64,000 nucleotides of DNA from an uncultured Bacteroidaceae bacterium (GTDB lineage: Bacteria; Bacteroidota; Bacteroidia; Bacteroidales; Bacteroidaceae): positions 62,001-126,000 of the forward strand of contig CAJOIE010000006.1 in NCBI GenBank assembly GCA_905234605.1, read 5' to 3'. The position numbers and the translations under genes were made by a program. Each line of letters starts with the position of its first letter. The first letter of the stretch is position 1. Below the pieces are notes generated by a model. That model was not told the DNA's origin, searched no databases, and saw only the letters and a program-made list of their open reading frames with translations. Shown here piece by piece: positions 52,149 to 61,518 of this stretch.

Positions 52149-53315
52149 CTATCGTTTGATATTCAAGATTCTTTTTACTATAGAAGAGGCAAATCCTCTG
52201 ACGTTAGCCTTCATATTATACCAAAACGGTTTATTGTCACCCTTGTAGAACATTGTGAAGCTATTAGACCGCTTGGTTGTATGATACCACTCCTTGAAAC
52301 TCAGTTCCCCATTCATCATGTGATAGAAATAAATCACATCTGGACAGAACTCAATCGCCTTAAACTGCGATTTAGACAACTCGGACTGATAATCTCCACC
52401 TGTCTGATACAAATACCACACGTATGGAAGGTTGAACCCCGCATCTGTTACACAAATAGCGTTGCCATCGTTTCGGAAATTCATCTCCAAAAAATAATCT
52501 TTACCATCTTTACCTCGCAAGAATTCTACGCTGAAGAGACCAGAGTATTTAGCCTTCTTGATGAAGTCTTTTGCCTTACTTAAAGTGTCGGCGAAGGATT
52601 CATCATTTTCAATGTATGGGAAATAGTACTCATTTTGGATTCCCGGTCTGTGAATGTGAGAGTGACCGGGGATAATTATATCCTCTCCACCATTCAGTGA
52701 CAAACCAAAGAATTGGAATTCTATTTCTTTCTCGATAAACTGTTCTACAATAACATTAGGACACCTATGGCCTTTTTTCAAGAAGGCAATGAGTTCATGG
52801 GCACTGTGGCAGATTGTTGTATCCGACTTTCCGCCGTCAAGACTGGAAATTGCCTTTGTTATACATGGATAGATTATTCCGCCGTCCACTTTATCAACTA
52901 TTTCTGCCGGATGCACTAATGTGTATTGAGGCACATTAAGTTCCACGGATTTTGCCACTTGGCACATATTGTCCTTATTCATCAAATAGGATAACCGCCC
53001 CTTGGCATTGGGAATCTTAATACGAGAAGGGATTATTTCTATCGCATCATCCAATGCAGCACCAGCTTCATCACTGGAAGTCTGAACGACCACAATGCCA
53101 TCATCATTGCCATAATGATTAATGAGGCAGTCAACAGCTTCTTGAGGTGATTGAACACGAAATCCCTCACCGACATATTTACTTTTCAAGACGAAGCCAT
53201 CCACGGTCGGGCCTATAAGGATTACATCTGCCTTTATTCCCTTTATGCCATAACTCCTGACCAAGCCAAGCGTGTTATGATGGTCTCCACCTATTATTAC
53301 AATTTTATCTTTCAT
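52149..53315 (-). CDS. ATP-grasp domain protein
   Basis: 388 residues. N-terminal VIIGGDHHNTLGLVRSYGI pre-ATP-grasp region, then the ATP-binding KAISSLDGGKSD loop and the metal-binding EFLRGKDGKDYFLEMNFRNDGNA with the E...N pair. ATP-grasp ligases form amide or ester bonds; here one might add an amino acid or other acid to a sugar. A GNAT gene overlaps its start by 11 nt. Confidence 0.83.
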   Translation of the reverse strand: MKDKIVIIGGDHHNTLGLVRSYGIKGIKADVILIGPTVDGFVLKSKYVGEGFRVQSPQEAVDCLINHYGNDDGIVVVQTSSDEAGAALDDAIEIIPSRIKIPNAKGRLSYLMNKDNMCQVAKSVELNVPQYTLVHPAEIVDKVDGGIIYPCITKAISSLDGGKSDTTICHSAHELIAFLKKGHRCPNVIVEQFIEKEIEFQFFGLSLNGGEDIIIPGHSHIHRPGIQNEYYFPYIENDESFADTLSKAKDFIKKAKYSGLFSVEFLRGKDGKDYFLEMNFRNDGNAICVTDAGFNLPYVWYLYQTGGDYQSELSKSQFKAIEFCPDVIYFYHMMNGELSFKEWYHTTKRSNSFTMFYKGDNKPFWYNMKANVRGFASSIVKRILNIKR

Positions 53316-53922
53316 CGTACTTCCCCTTTTTCAGTGTGCAAAATTTGACACCAAATATTCTTCCCAAATAAAATATGCCAAGTTCTTCAAATCCGCTTTT
53401 CATTTGGACCTTCATTGCCGGGACATTACCATCCAAGACAATTGCAATCACCCTATCCTTACTTATTTCATGGAGTTTCTTTATACGAAAAAAATTCATT
53501 TTTCCATGCAAACCTCTTCCTCTGGCAGATGGGGCACAATATGAGTCTTCCAGCAATCCTTCGTTAGACATTAATGGGATTTTTTTTGTGATAATAGGCA
53601 ACCCCAAATTCTCAGTAGAGAACCATGTGGAATATATTAGTTTTCCATTCTCCATGATACCATAACCATGATAAGCAGGATCCTTCAGCCGTTTCTTATA
53701 TAATTCTAATTTCTCTCCACGGAATACACTCTGATCTCCATGTAGGACCATCTCCAAAGATAATGGCTGAACATTTATATCAAATCCTTCTAGCTTTTGC
53801 TGCACCGTTTCAATGTTCGTGTTAAGGCGGAGATAATGCATTTTATGCCATTCTGTTGCCAAATACTTTGAAAGAAGAATATTGACAACATCTTTTAAAC
53901 TATGTTCTTTGTAAATAATCAT
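53305..53922 (-). CDS. GNAT-family N-acyltransferase-like protein
   Basis: 205 residues. C-terminal half carries ARGRGLHGKMNFFRIKKL (the R/Q-x-x-G-x-G/A acetyl-CoA loop, here GRGLHG) and VIAIVLDGNVPAMKVQMKSGF, the GNAT motif B region. It could transfer an acyl group in the same pathway as the ATP-grasp gene that follows. Overlaps its neighbours by a few nt on both sides. Confidence 0.75.
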   Translation of the reverse strand: MIIYKEHSLKDVVNILLSKYLATEWHKMHYLRLNTNIETVQQKLEGFDINVQPLSLEMVLHGDQSVFRGEKLELYKKRLKDPAYHGYGIMENGKLIYSTWFSTENLGLPIITKKIPLMSNEGLLEDSYCAPSARGRGLHGKMNFFRIKKLHEISKDRVIAIVLDGNVPAMKVQMKSGFEELGIFYLGRIFGVKFCTLKKGKYDER

Positions 53923-54569
53923 ATTCTTGTTTTCTCTAAATATTCTCGTGTTAATCTTTTGTCTTGGGGATAAAGTTTTTTCTCATGTTCTATGATTTCA
54001 TCAATCATCCATCTGTATTTAAGCAACTTTGAAGTTACCCCCCCCACTATAGAGTAAGGAGGAAAAGATTTTGTTACTACACTGCCAGCAGCGATTATAG
54101 AACCTCTTCCGATATGGACACCTTTCAATATTGTAACGTTACAACCTATCCAAACATCTTCATCTATTCTGACGTCTGCATCGTATGGAGTTATGTCATA
54201 TCCAGCAGCAGACAGTTTGTTCTTCATATTATCTGCCATATATGCGCCTTTAATATCAAAAGGATGGTCGCCTGTCATAATAGTTACGTTCGGTCCGGTA
54301 AAGGACTTGTCCCCTATATAAATCTTTGCTCTGGTTGCAAACATTGTAATGCCAGAACCAAGACTCACACCTTTTCCGATATGAATGTTCTTAGCATCAT
54401 TTGGATTATCAAAATGTTCATAGACATTCACACCTGAAATATTAAATGGATATCCAATATGAGAACCTTTGCCAAATTCAGCAAATGAGGTTGTAATCGT
54501 TTGGGACTTATACTCAGCGTATATATGATTGATTTTATCTAATATACGCCCTATCATCTTAATGAGCAT
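53919..54569 (-). CDS. Hexapeptide acetyltransferase with a G8 tract (ON)
   Basis: 216 residues from the ATG at 54569, chosen because the longer frame to 54758 overlaps the upstream gene. Left-handed beta helix repeats run about 60-185 (GVSLGSGITMFATRAKIYIG, DVWIGCNVTILKGVHIGRGS). The end YSIVGGVTSKLLKYR is the family's usual C-terminal segment; its GlyGly is encoded by G8 (coding strand, 54038-54045), in frame. The family is the maltose/galactoside O-acetyltransferase type. A change of tract length would truncate the last 40 residues. Confidence 0.85.
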   Translation of the reverse strand: MLIKMIGRILDKINHIYAEYKSQTITTSFAEFGKGSHIGYPFNISGVNVYEHFDNPNDAKNIHIGKGVSLGSGITMFATRAKIYIGDKSFTGPNVTIMTGDHPFDIKGAYMADNMKNKLSAAGYDITPYDADVRIDEDVWIGCNVTILKGVHIGRGSIIAAGSVVTKSFPPYSIVGGVTSKLLKYRWMIDEIIEHEKKLYPQDKRLTREYLEKTRI

Positions 54570-54588
54570 TTTTTTATTTGTGACTAAT

Positions 54589-55692
54589 TCAATTATTAGA
54601 AACGATGCGGAGTAATTCATTTTTAATGTCATAACTGTCATAAAAGGTTCGGGCGTTTTGGCTATACTCCTCATAGTTGCTGTCAATTTCTTCAATGGCT
54701 GCTTTGACGGACTCCGTGTCATCCATATCGGTACAAACGCCGGCCTTGTATTGCCCAATAGTATATCTCAAACCTGGGATGTCATGACACAAAACAGGTA
54801 TTCCAAAACCCGTGTATTCCCATGTCTTATTCGGAGCGCAGAAAATAGCGTTGAGCCAGACAAAATCATATTTAACGATAGCAATATGTGCCCAACTGGT
54901 GACATACAGATGCTCCGGCGGGGCAATGAACGAGATATGGATAATCTGGGGATACTTCTGCTTCAGTTCATTAATATACGTATTATCGCCTTTACCCATC
55001 AAAACAATCCGATAATCAGGCATATCTTTTACCGCTTCACAAACCTTATCAATGTTCCTGCTCCTGATGATATAACCCTGATAAAGAATTATTTTCTTCC
55101 CTTCAAATAAATCTGAATAACTGTTGGGGATATTTCGCTTACGAGGATGGCCGAATGGCTTATTAGGAACAACGGTTGGTGTTATTTTCAAAGACAGCCA
55201 TGTCCGGAGTATGCACGCGCGATTGTATTCAGGCACAAATACTTCTTGCGCATTCATCACAATAGGCTTTATTCTTTCCAAAAAATCCCTCCGATGGTCG
55301 TTTAGCTCGTACATGCTAAAAAGATAACGCTTCCCTAAAAGACCATTCCGAAACTCGAACGCCGTTTGTTCATGGATTACCCATAGAAGGTCATATAGTG
55401 TATTGTTCAATAATCTAACAGCATCCTGCCGGAATGCGCGTGAGACTTCCCCCCTCAATTTCAGCCGCCGTTGAATACGAAAGGAAAGGGAACGATTATC
55501 ATCCGGTTCAACACTGCTCAAGAACTCCACATCACGTCCTTTGTAAAGCTCTTGTAACTTCCTGCGGCCTTCATTTGTCTCGCAACTTATAACCTTTAGT
55601 GAGTACTTCTCGCAGAGGATGTCCAAGATTGTCATGAAAGGTGGCAAACTGGTACAGTTATTATAAAAAAGAAATAGGAATGTTTTTTTCAT
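54589..55692 (-). CDS. Glycosyltransferase, GT-B type
   Basis: 367 residues. KTFLFLFYNNCTSLPPFMTI at the N-terminus and a donor domain with KKIILYQGYIIRSRNIDKVCEA and the later EYTGFGIPVLCHD segment. Family 4-like. It overlaps the GT14 gene stop by four nt and ends 19 nt before the acetyltransferase start. Confidence 0.8.
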   Translation of the reverse strand: MKKTFLFLFYNNCTSLPPFMTILDILCEKYSLKVISCETNEGRRKLQELYKGRDVEFLSSVEPDDNRSLSFRIQRRLKLRGEVSRAFRQDAVRLLNNTLYDLLWVIHEQTAFEFRNGLLGKRYLFSMYELNDHRRDFLERIKPIVMNAQEVFVPEYNRACILRTWLSLKITPTVVPNKPFGHPRKRNIPNSYSDLFEGKKIILYQGYIIRSRNIDKVCEAVKDMPDYRIVLMGKGDNTYINELKQKYPQIIHISFIAPPEHLYVTSWAHIAIVKYDFVWLNAIFCAPNKTWEYTGFGIPVLCHDIPGLRYTIGQYKAGVCTDMDDTESVKAAIEEIDSNYEEYSQNARTFYDSYDIKNELLRIVSNN

Positions 55693-56590
55693 TCTTTTCC
55701 TGTTCTACTATATTCGTCTAATTTTTCTAATAATCTCTCTGATACTCTACTATCCACTTTTCGACAGAATAATGCTCCTGTGCGAATAATATCTTCATAC
55801 TCCGTTTCTTCCAACAGCAATGGCAGTTTTCCGTTGTATGCCCTTTTCGGATGCCACTCTATATAGCGAAGGGCGTTATCCTTATGAATCTTCAAATTGT
55901 CCAAATAAGGATATAGCAATGTGTGGAAAATAAGTTCATCGCAACAATAAGTATGGCGAAAACGTCGCAGGTATTCAGGATGCGTGCTCATATATTCCAA
56001 CACAAAGTTCATTACACTGACATGCCATGTAAACCAACTCCACCCAGCTCTTATTCCTTCAATTCTTTTGCGAACCAGGAACTTACGTGAATACTGGTCA
56101 AATTTCCCCAACACTTTCCTCATAAACGGTATTCTTACCTTCTCTCTCGATAGACACCACCACCGGTAGCGTCTCTCGTAGTATCCTCCCGGTACTATCC
56201 AACTTGCATGTTCTTCATCGCGGTCATACCACATAAAACTATAGCCGTTGGCAGCTTCCATCCGGGCATCAAAGGCTTCATTGCTTACTACAGGATAGTC
56301 TTGCCCGCTTATTGAATGTACGTAATCAAAATGTATTTTGGTTCGTCTAACAGCTTCGAGCAGATGAAGTGTTGTGGCAATCATTGAAAAGCCGCAATAG
56401 TAAATGCTCTGTCTGCTGACATAACTTATATTATACCCCCCCCAGTCACTATTTTCTCAAACTTTCCAAAGTCCGCCTTACCATCAATGTTGATAAAGAA
56501 ATAATGATTAGGGGCATTTAGCCGACTCAAAATTCTGTCAAGTAATTCAGGTTGAGTATGTGCCTGAATAATAAATGCATGGTTCTGCAT
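55689..56590 (-). pseudogene. GT14-type beta-N-acetylglucosaminyltransferase, phase-OFF (G8)
   Basis: The full frame begins at ATG 56590 with MQNHAFIIQAHTQPELLDRI, the usual start of Branch/core-2 type GT14 enzymes, runs to ...KFEKIVTG and meets a G8 tract (coding strand, 56436-56443). In this state it stops at TAA just behind it. In another frame it continues YNISYVSRQSIYYCGFS, then MIATTLHLLEAVRR and FDYVHSISGQDYPV, with the catalytic-type WHVSVMNFVLEY and CCDELIF segments. Nine or six Gs would join the halves into about 300 residues. Adds a branching or side sugar when ON. Confidence 0.85.
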
Positions 56591-56597
56591 AGATGTG

Positions 56598-57596
56598 CTA
56601 TTTTACAAAGTCTTGATATGTGCAAAATTTGAATTTCTTCTTCATACCTCTTATATTCTCACAAGTGATGGGCATAATATCTTTGGGATGACTAATGATT
56701 ACAACGTATGGTGACTTGCTCCTGCGAATCTCATAATTCAAAATAGCAGAGGGGACACCTCCCAAGCTAAATGCTTGACGACGATGCATGATTTCCCATT
56801 TGGTCAGTTTTGGAGAAGAAACAGGCTTGCTATTCTTGCGTGCGTGAGAACCGTCTGAGAGATGTTTATACAAATTACGATGATTCTTATTATAATAAAT
56901 CGAATATAACGAGGTGAATATATCATGTCTGAATGAGCAAATCTGTGCCTCAACAAACTGGCCACCATTATCTGCCCTCAACACATCATCCGAAAAATGA
57001 TACATACTTTGTTTTGGAGCATCAGTAAAATCCAGCTCCATATCATTGGCGTAAATCTTACAACCCTGCATCACAGATGAGTCAACCCTAATGCCGGCCT
57101 TCTCAAAACCTTCTTTCATCATATTAAATGGCAGTATGGCCCAACCACCCGCACGGAAAGCGATAATCTTGTATTCCGGCTGTACCTCTCTGGCGATGTT
57201 CTCCAACAACTGTGTTCCTTCCACAAACATCTGAGTAATTTCTTCCTTGGGGTAGCTGTTCAGGCAATAGTGTGAGAAATCCGAGAAATCCCACTTCCCG
57301 CTAACATACTTGGCATCTACCCAATGAGGATGAAGATGAAGCTCTATGCGATGTCCTCTTCTTATCATCTCTTTGAGTTGATCGATGATAAGCGCAGCCT
57401 CAGCCTTGGTGGTCTCATTCTCTGCCATCATATATTTGAGCATCAGGTAGTCCACAAAAAAAGTTGCTTTAGCTCCGGCATACTCCATGGCATCCATCAG
57501 CATAGCCGTAGGCTCCAACAACGACTTTTGTACAGTTCCCGGCTCATCACCAAAGAAAAGTTCATAATCGAAGGAAAGTATTGTTTTTTTTGCCAT
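56598..57596 (-). CDS. Polysaccharide-deacetylase-like (NodB fold) protein
   Basis: 332 residues. ILSFDYELFFGDEP with an early Asp, FVDYLMLKYM, the metal-type HLHPHWVDA and IIAFRAGGW match NodB-like deacetylases of capsule loci. It may deacetylate an amino sugar, or be a non-catalytic relative. The start at 57596 (MAKKTIL) is used; an in-frame ATG at 57605 lies just ahead. An A8 run directly after the start codon is another homopolymer that could slip. Confidence 0.8.
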   Translation of the reverse strand: MAKKTILSFDYELFFGDEPGTVQKSLLEPTAMLMDAMEYAGAKATFFVDYLMLKYMMAENETTKAEAALIIDQLKEMIRRGHRIELHLHPHWVDAKYVSGKWDFSDFSHYCLNSYPKEEITQMFVEGTQLLENIAREVQPEYKIIAFRAGGWAILPFNMMKEGFEKAGIRVDSSVMQGCKIYANDMELDFTDAPKQSMYHFSDDVLRADNGGQFVEAQICSFRHDIFTSLYSIYYNKNHRNLYKHLSDGSHARKNSKPVSSPKLTKWEIMHRRQAFSLGGVPSAILNYEIRRSKSPYVVIISHPKDIMPITCENIRGMKKKFKFCTYQDFVK

Positions 57597-57606
57597 AATT
57601 AACACA

Positions 57607-58737
57607 TTACGATAATGCTTCTCTCAAAAAAAGCAAGGAGTGTTCTCTTTCCTTACTCATTATAATATTAGCTTTATTCCAATCAATTGGCTTCTGTATA
57701 AGTTCATCTGTGACTGCCTCAGGCGATGTTACTAAACGACTGTCTAAATTAAAGGTTTTCAATAATGATTCAAATCTTGACAATCCTCGCTCTTTATTGG
57801 CAATTGTAATGAATGGGACATTGAAAAGAACAGCAAACATAGTAGCATGAAACGAGTCTGCCACCACAAATCTGCTCTTTGCAAAACCGCTAATCCACGT
57901 CTGTAATGACGGGGCAATACGGTCTTCAAGTCGGGCATTACAATCTTCTGTATTCGTATTAATCCTTTTCTCTTGACAACCTAAAACCAAACTTATCTTA
58001 TGTAGAATCTGTAACTTCTCCTCAGAACAATCAAGGAAATAGTAACTCACCACATTTTCCATCTTTTCTGAGTTTTCCAATTCCACAGCTTTAAGATAAT
58101 CCTCGGATTTTTGCATAACGGTAGGATCGAGCAAGTGTACAGCATCTTTATTTAACCGTTTCTTACATAACCTTACACCTGATTCTTCACGAACTGCCAC
58201 AGCGTCAAAGCGACTCAATAACTCACAACAATGCTTTTGTTGTTCCTTATTATATTCCCACTCATCCGTACCAAATGAAGGGCAGAAAGCAATTCTTTTT
58301 GCCTTGGACTCTTTGGGGACGAAGTCAAGATAGTAATGATAGACATCCGGTACGTATTTTGGTCTCCAAACCTGATCGCTACCTATTATGTAAGCGTCAA
58401 AGGAATCACTCTTAACAAGTTCACAGGCTTCTTGATAACTATAGATTGTCTTCACATCTTCGCCAAAAACAGTATCAATAAAAGGCTGCAAATGCTGCAT
58501 TATTGCCTTCGGAGCATTGCCACGATAGAATATGGCTCCACGATAATTACCGATAAGCTTACGTCTAAGGTTACTTAACCCTCTTTTAAAAGCCCCCCAA
58601 TTGCTAATCGGGCAACTTTTACGGTTTATTATTGTAACTTTATGCCCCATTTCCTTCAGTTTACGATATATCGCAAATGTCTGAAGAATGCATCCATGAC
58701 TGGGGTGAAAGGGAAAAACAACTAAAGCAATATTCAT
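57607..58737 (-). CDS. Polysaccharide pyruvyl transferase family protein
   Basis: 376 residues. The PS_pyruv_trans pattern is seen in DAYIIGSDQVWRPKY, RFDAVAVREESGVRL, and later FVVADSFHATMFAVLFNVPFI. It adds a pyruvate ketal or acts as a related glycan modifier. Overlaps the Fe-S gene upstream by 4 nt, a pairing common in Bacteroidales surface loci. Confidence 0.88.
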   Translation of the reverse strand: MNIALVVFPFHPSHGCILQTFAIYRKLKEMGHKVTIINRKSCPISNWGAFKRGLSNLRRKLIGNYRGAIFYRGNAPKAIMQHLQPFIDTVFGEDVKTIYSYQEACELVKSDSFDAYIIGSDQVWRPKYVPDVYHYYLDFVPKESKAKRIAFCPSFGTDEWEYNKEQQKHCCELLSRFDAVAVREESGVRLCKKRLNKDAVHLLDPTVMQKSEDYLKAVELENSEKMENVVSYYFLDCSEEKLQILHKISLVLGCQEKRINTNTEDCNARLEDRIAPSLQTWISGFAKSRFVVADSFHATMFAVLFNVPFITIANKERGLSRFESLLKTFNLDSRLVTSPEAVTDELIQKPIDWNKANIIMSKEREHSLLFLREALS

Positions 58738-59984
58738 CTATGAAAAAACAATTGTTTAATGGCCGATTTAACTTTATATGCAATTCTCACACTTAGAGGC
58801 GGAAGTAAGCATTTATCAATGGTCTGCAATACTTGGCCGTTTTTTGCAAACAAATAATAGAATAATTCTCTCTTTGCGTGTGAAGAGTGAGACAAGTGCC
58901 AGGAACGATTATGTGATACAGCCCGTTCAAAGGAGATTTCCCTCTTATTGAGCTTCAGCTTAGCAAAACTCTCCAAACCTTTTTCTGTATTGCATAAGCA
59001 TAAACTCACCCCATTGTCATCAGAAAAATCTGGAAGTTCTTTCTCGATACCCCAAAAATCAGCGAGCGTTATATCACTACCACATCGACCTCCTTTTGCT
59101 GGACAGTTGAAACAAGAATGTCTAATCGTCAAATTATTATTGAAGGCAACAAAGTACTTGCTCCTGTTATCATTGGCTATTAGAGAGCGAAACTGCTTTT
59201 TCTCGCCTTCGGCCGAGGCCTCGGCGAAAGAGAGAGCGAAACTGCTTTTTCTCCATCCAAAGGTCTTGTCCCTGAAACTGATGCCCTCCAACGTCCCTTG
59301 AACAGGGCAATCCGTTTCAGGGATAATGCTTGTGAACAAAGAGCGAAACTGCTTTTTGTTGCCCTTACGGGCAACTGCAATTATTTCTTTGAGATATTGC
59401 TTCCAAACAGCAGGAGATGGGACCCCATGGCATATCACATCAATTGTAAGAAGATTGGGGTAATCTTTCCCCAAAAACTTCTTCAGGGCCATTATTTGAC
59501 AGGAAGTACCACTGAAAAGCGCTTTCTGGCCTTGCTTCAAACACTCTTTTGCCCTTATATATGAATCACCAACAGAGCTTTGAACATACTTACTTCCTCT
59601 AAACTTAGCCAACTCTTCTTTGGTTGCAGCAGACCCGTGAACGACATTCCATTCTTCGTCAAACTGTGCACCAAAGACAACACCTCCGTCTTCAATAACT
59701 CTTTCTGCAAATAACGTAAACAAGCCTCCTGACGAACTGCCATTCCTTACATTCTCATCTATGTTCTTTGCTGCAAATGCCTGCAATGGGGGCTGCTCGT
59801 CTGTATCTTCAGCAAGGAAAGGGCAGACTCGCTCACATAGGCCACAGTCGATACAGGACGCAAAATCTACTTGCGGGTATAGAAAACCTTCTTCATCTGC
59901 TTTCATTGTGATGCAATGATGCAGGCAAGCAGAGGCACAAGCGCCACAGCCACAACATCTGGACTTATTCTGTAGTTTTATCAT
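58734..59984 (-). CDS. F420-hydrogenase-beta-like Fe-S protein with repeated insert
   Basis: 416 residues. Two 4Fe-4S motifs stand at the N-terminus (CCGCGACASACLHHC and CIDCGLCERVCPF), followed by the FrhB/FdhB C-terminal domain (SSGGLFTLFAERVIE, GTSCQIMALKKFLG, CFNCPAKGGRCGSD). Partner of the pyruvyltransferase, perhaps giving electrons to a sugar-modifying step. Residues about 208-280 are unusual: an 18-nt sequence occurs three times (59184-59201, 59233-59250, 59340-59357), read in two different frames (KKQFRS twice, KSSFAL once). Confidence 0.88.
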   Translation of the reverse strand: MIKLQNKSRCCGCGACASACLHHCITMKADEEGFLYPQVDFASCIDCGLCERVCPFLAEDTDEQPPLQAFAAKNIDENVRNGSSSGGLFTLFAERVIEDGGVVFGAQFDEEWNVVHGSAATKEELAKFRGSKYVQSSVGDSYIRAKECLKQGQKALFSGTSCQIMALKKFLGKDYPNLLTIDVICHGVPSPAVWKQYLKEIIAVARKGNKKQFRSLFTSIIPETDCPVQGTLEGISFRDKTFGWRKSSFALSFAEASAEGEKKQFRSLIANDNRSKYFVAFNNNLTIRHSCFNCPAKGGRCGSDITLADFWGIEKELPDFSDDNGVSLCLCNTEKGLESFAKLKLNKREISFERAVSHNRSWHLSHSSHAKRELFYYLFAKNGQVLQTIDKCLLPPLSVRIAYKVKSAIKQLFFHR

Positions 59985-59988
59985 CTTA

Positions 59989-61518
59989 CTACTTCCTTAC
60001 GATATTTGATACTTTTTCAAGCAAGAAAACTCTTTCTCGACTATTCATACCAGCAAACAAAACAGACACACATACAGACAACAAGGATATGAAAATAACA
60101 ATCAGCATATTTAGCAACGTGTCGGGCAAGTATATATAGAGAGAAACCGGAATTATACTTGCCAAAAGGGTAACTGTCAAGACTCTCAGTATCACATCTT
60201 TTAAATAGATGCGAAAAGAAAGTCCTATATCATTCTTTGTCATCAGCACGGCCATTGTTTGAGCCACCAGTTGCACTACCAAATGAACAATAAAAACAGT
60301 CTCGGATGGGGCTCCCATTTTCAGCGCTATGTACGAAATCGGAACTATTAGCAACAGAATTCCTCCAATGATTAATTGATAAGTTCTAATTCGTCCTGTA
60401 GCACTTTTTATCATCGAGACAGGATTATGAAGGGATTGAGCCATCATAATCAAAATAAGAAGCCGAATGAAATTGACAGTATGTTCTGGCACCTCTACAA
60501 GCCACAAGCCAAGGATGGCTGGAGCCTCCAGAAAAACAGGAAGGCAGAGAATCAGCAAGAGATAAAACGAGAACTTTGACGAAAGGAATAGCAATTCGCG
60601 CACCCTCCCCTTCTCATCAGCCGCGTATGACTTGGTGATTTGTGGGTTGACCGCTGTCTGAAAATTTGTAACGAAGCCATTTATAACGCCCTCTACCTGA
60701 ACCGCAACGCCTCTTGCCGCATTTACAGCAGGACCAAAGAACATATTCAATAGAATATTCAGGCCTTGAGTATAACACACGTAAGACAAATTCCCGACCA
60801 AAGACCATACCGCAAAGGATGTCATTTGCTTCACCAGACCCGTTTTCTGGAATTTTATATGTCTTGCCTCTTCAAAATGGCGATGACAGTAAACCTGATA
60901 AATCAACCGGTCAAGAATCATCACACCAAGTAGTAAGGCAGCGTATAAAATCAACTTGTCGAATGAAGATATTTGTATCAGGTAAACAATAAGTAGCTTT
61001 AAAACCGCATCGAGGATGGAAATAAAGGCAAAAGCTCCCATCTTTTCATGGGCTATAATCATCGAGTTGAATGGCACACTGATGATTGATACCATACATG
61101 ACACTACACTAAATTGATATACCCAGAAGGCAGCGGTCATTCTCGCCTCAGGAATGACCATCTTATTATACAAGAACCATAGACCTACCGTTTCTGCAAG
61201 GAGAAGGATGATAACCGCAAGCACCCAGTGAATAAAGAAAGATACCCCTACAACATTTTTCAGTTCTGTCTTATCTCCCTTACCTAATGCAAAGGTTATA
61301 TACCGGCTGGTACTGTTGCCCATCGCCTTGTTGATAAAAGTGAACATCACAACAATGCCACCCACCACATTATACAAGCCATAGTCCTCCACGCCTAGTG
61401 TGGCAAGGACAATACGGCTCGTGTACAAGGACACTACCAACAAAAGCAGCATCCTCGCATACAGCAGCAAGGTATTCTTCGCTATTCGTTTATTTGAGGA
61501 TATGTTGTTATCTGGCAT
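59989..61518 (-). CDS. Oligosaccharide flippase (Wzx-like)
   Basis: 509 residues with about 14 predicted membrane helices of the MATE/PST type: RIAKNTLLLYARMLLLLVVSLYTSR at the start, GVEDYGLYNVVGGIVVMFTF in the first pair of helices. It moves lipid-linked repeat units across the inner membrane for the polymerase candidate at 50171. The start at 61518 (MPDNN) is preferred to 61530. Overlaps the 61508 gene by 11 nt. Confidence 0.92.
   Translation of the reverse strand: MPDNNISSNKRIAKNTLLLYARMLLLLVVSLYTSRIVLATLGVEDYGLYNVVGGIVVMFTFINKAMGNSTSRYITFALGKGDKTELKNVVGVSFFIHWVLAVIILLLAETVGLWFLYNKMVIPEARMTAAFWVYQFSVVSCMVSIISVPFNSMIIAHEKMGAFAFISILDAVLKLLIVYLIQISSFDKLILYAALLLGVMILDRLIYQVYCHRHFEEARHIKFQKTGLVKQMTSFAVWSLVGNLSYVCYTQGLNILLNMFFGPAVNAARGVAVQVEGVINGFVTNFQTAVNPQITKSYAADEKGRVRELLFLSSKFSFYLLLILCLPVFLEAPAILGLWLVEVPEHTVNFIRLLILIMMAQSLHNPVSMIKSATGRIRTYQLIIGGILLLIVPISYIALKMGAPSETVFIVHLVVQLVAQTMAVLMTKNDIGLSFRIYLKDVILRVLTVTLLASIIPVSLYIYLPDTLLNMLIVIFISLLSVCVSVLFAGMNSRERVFLLEKVSNIVRK

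Noticed and set aside
41492-56443. Homopolymer differences as pure sequencing error
   Set aside because: Five separate G8-G9 runs in one functional class, with exact one-base restoration in the two broken cases, is better explained by selection for slippage; error cannot be fully excluded without reads.
57578-57586. A8 run after the deacetylase start and T9 run near 49780 as further phase switches
   Set aside because: A/T runs of this length are common in AT-rich coding DNA, both are in frame, and no alternate state can be inferred.
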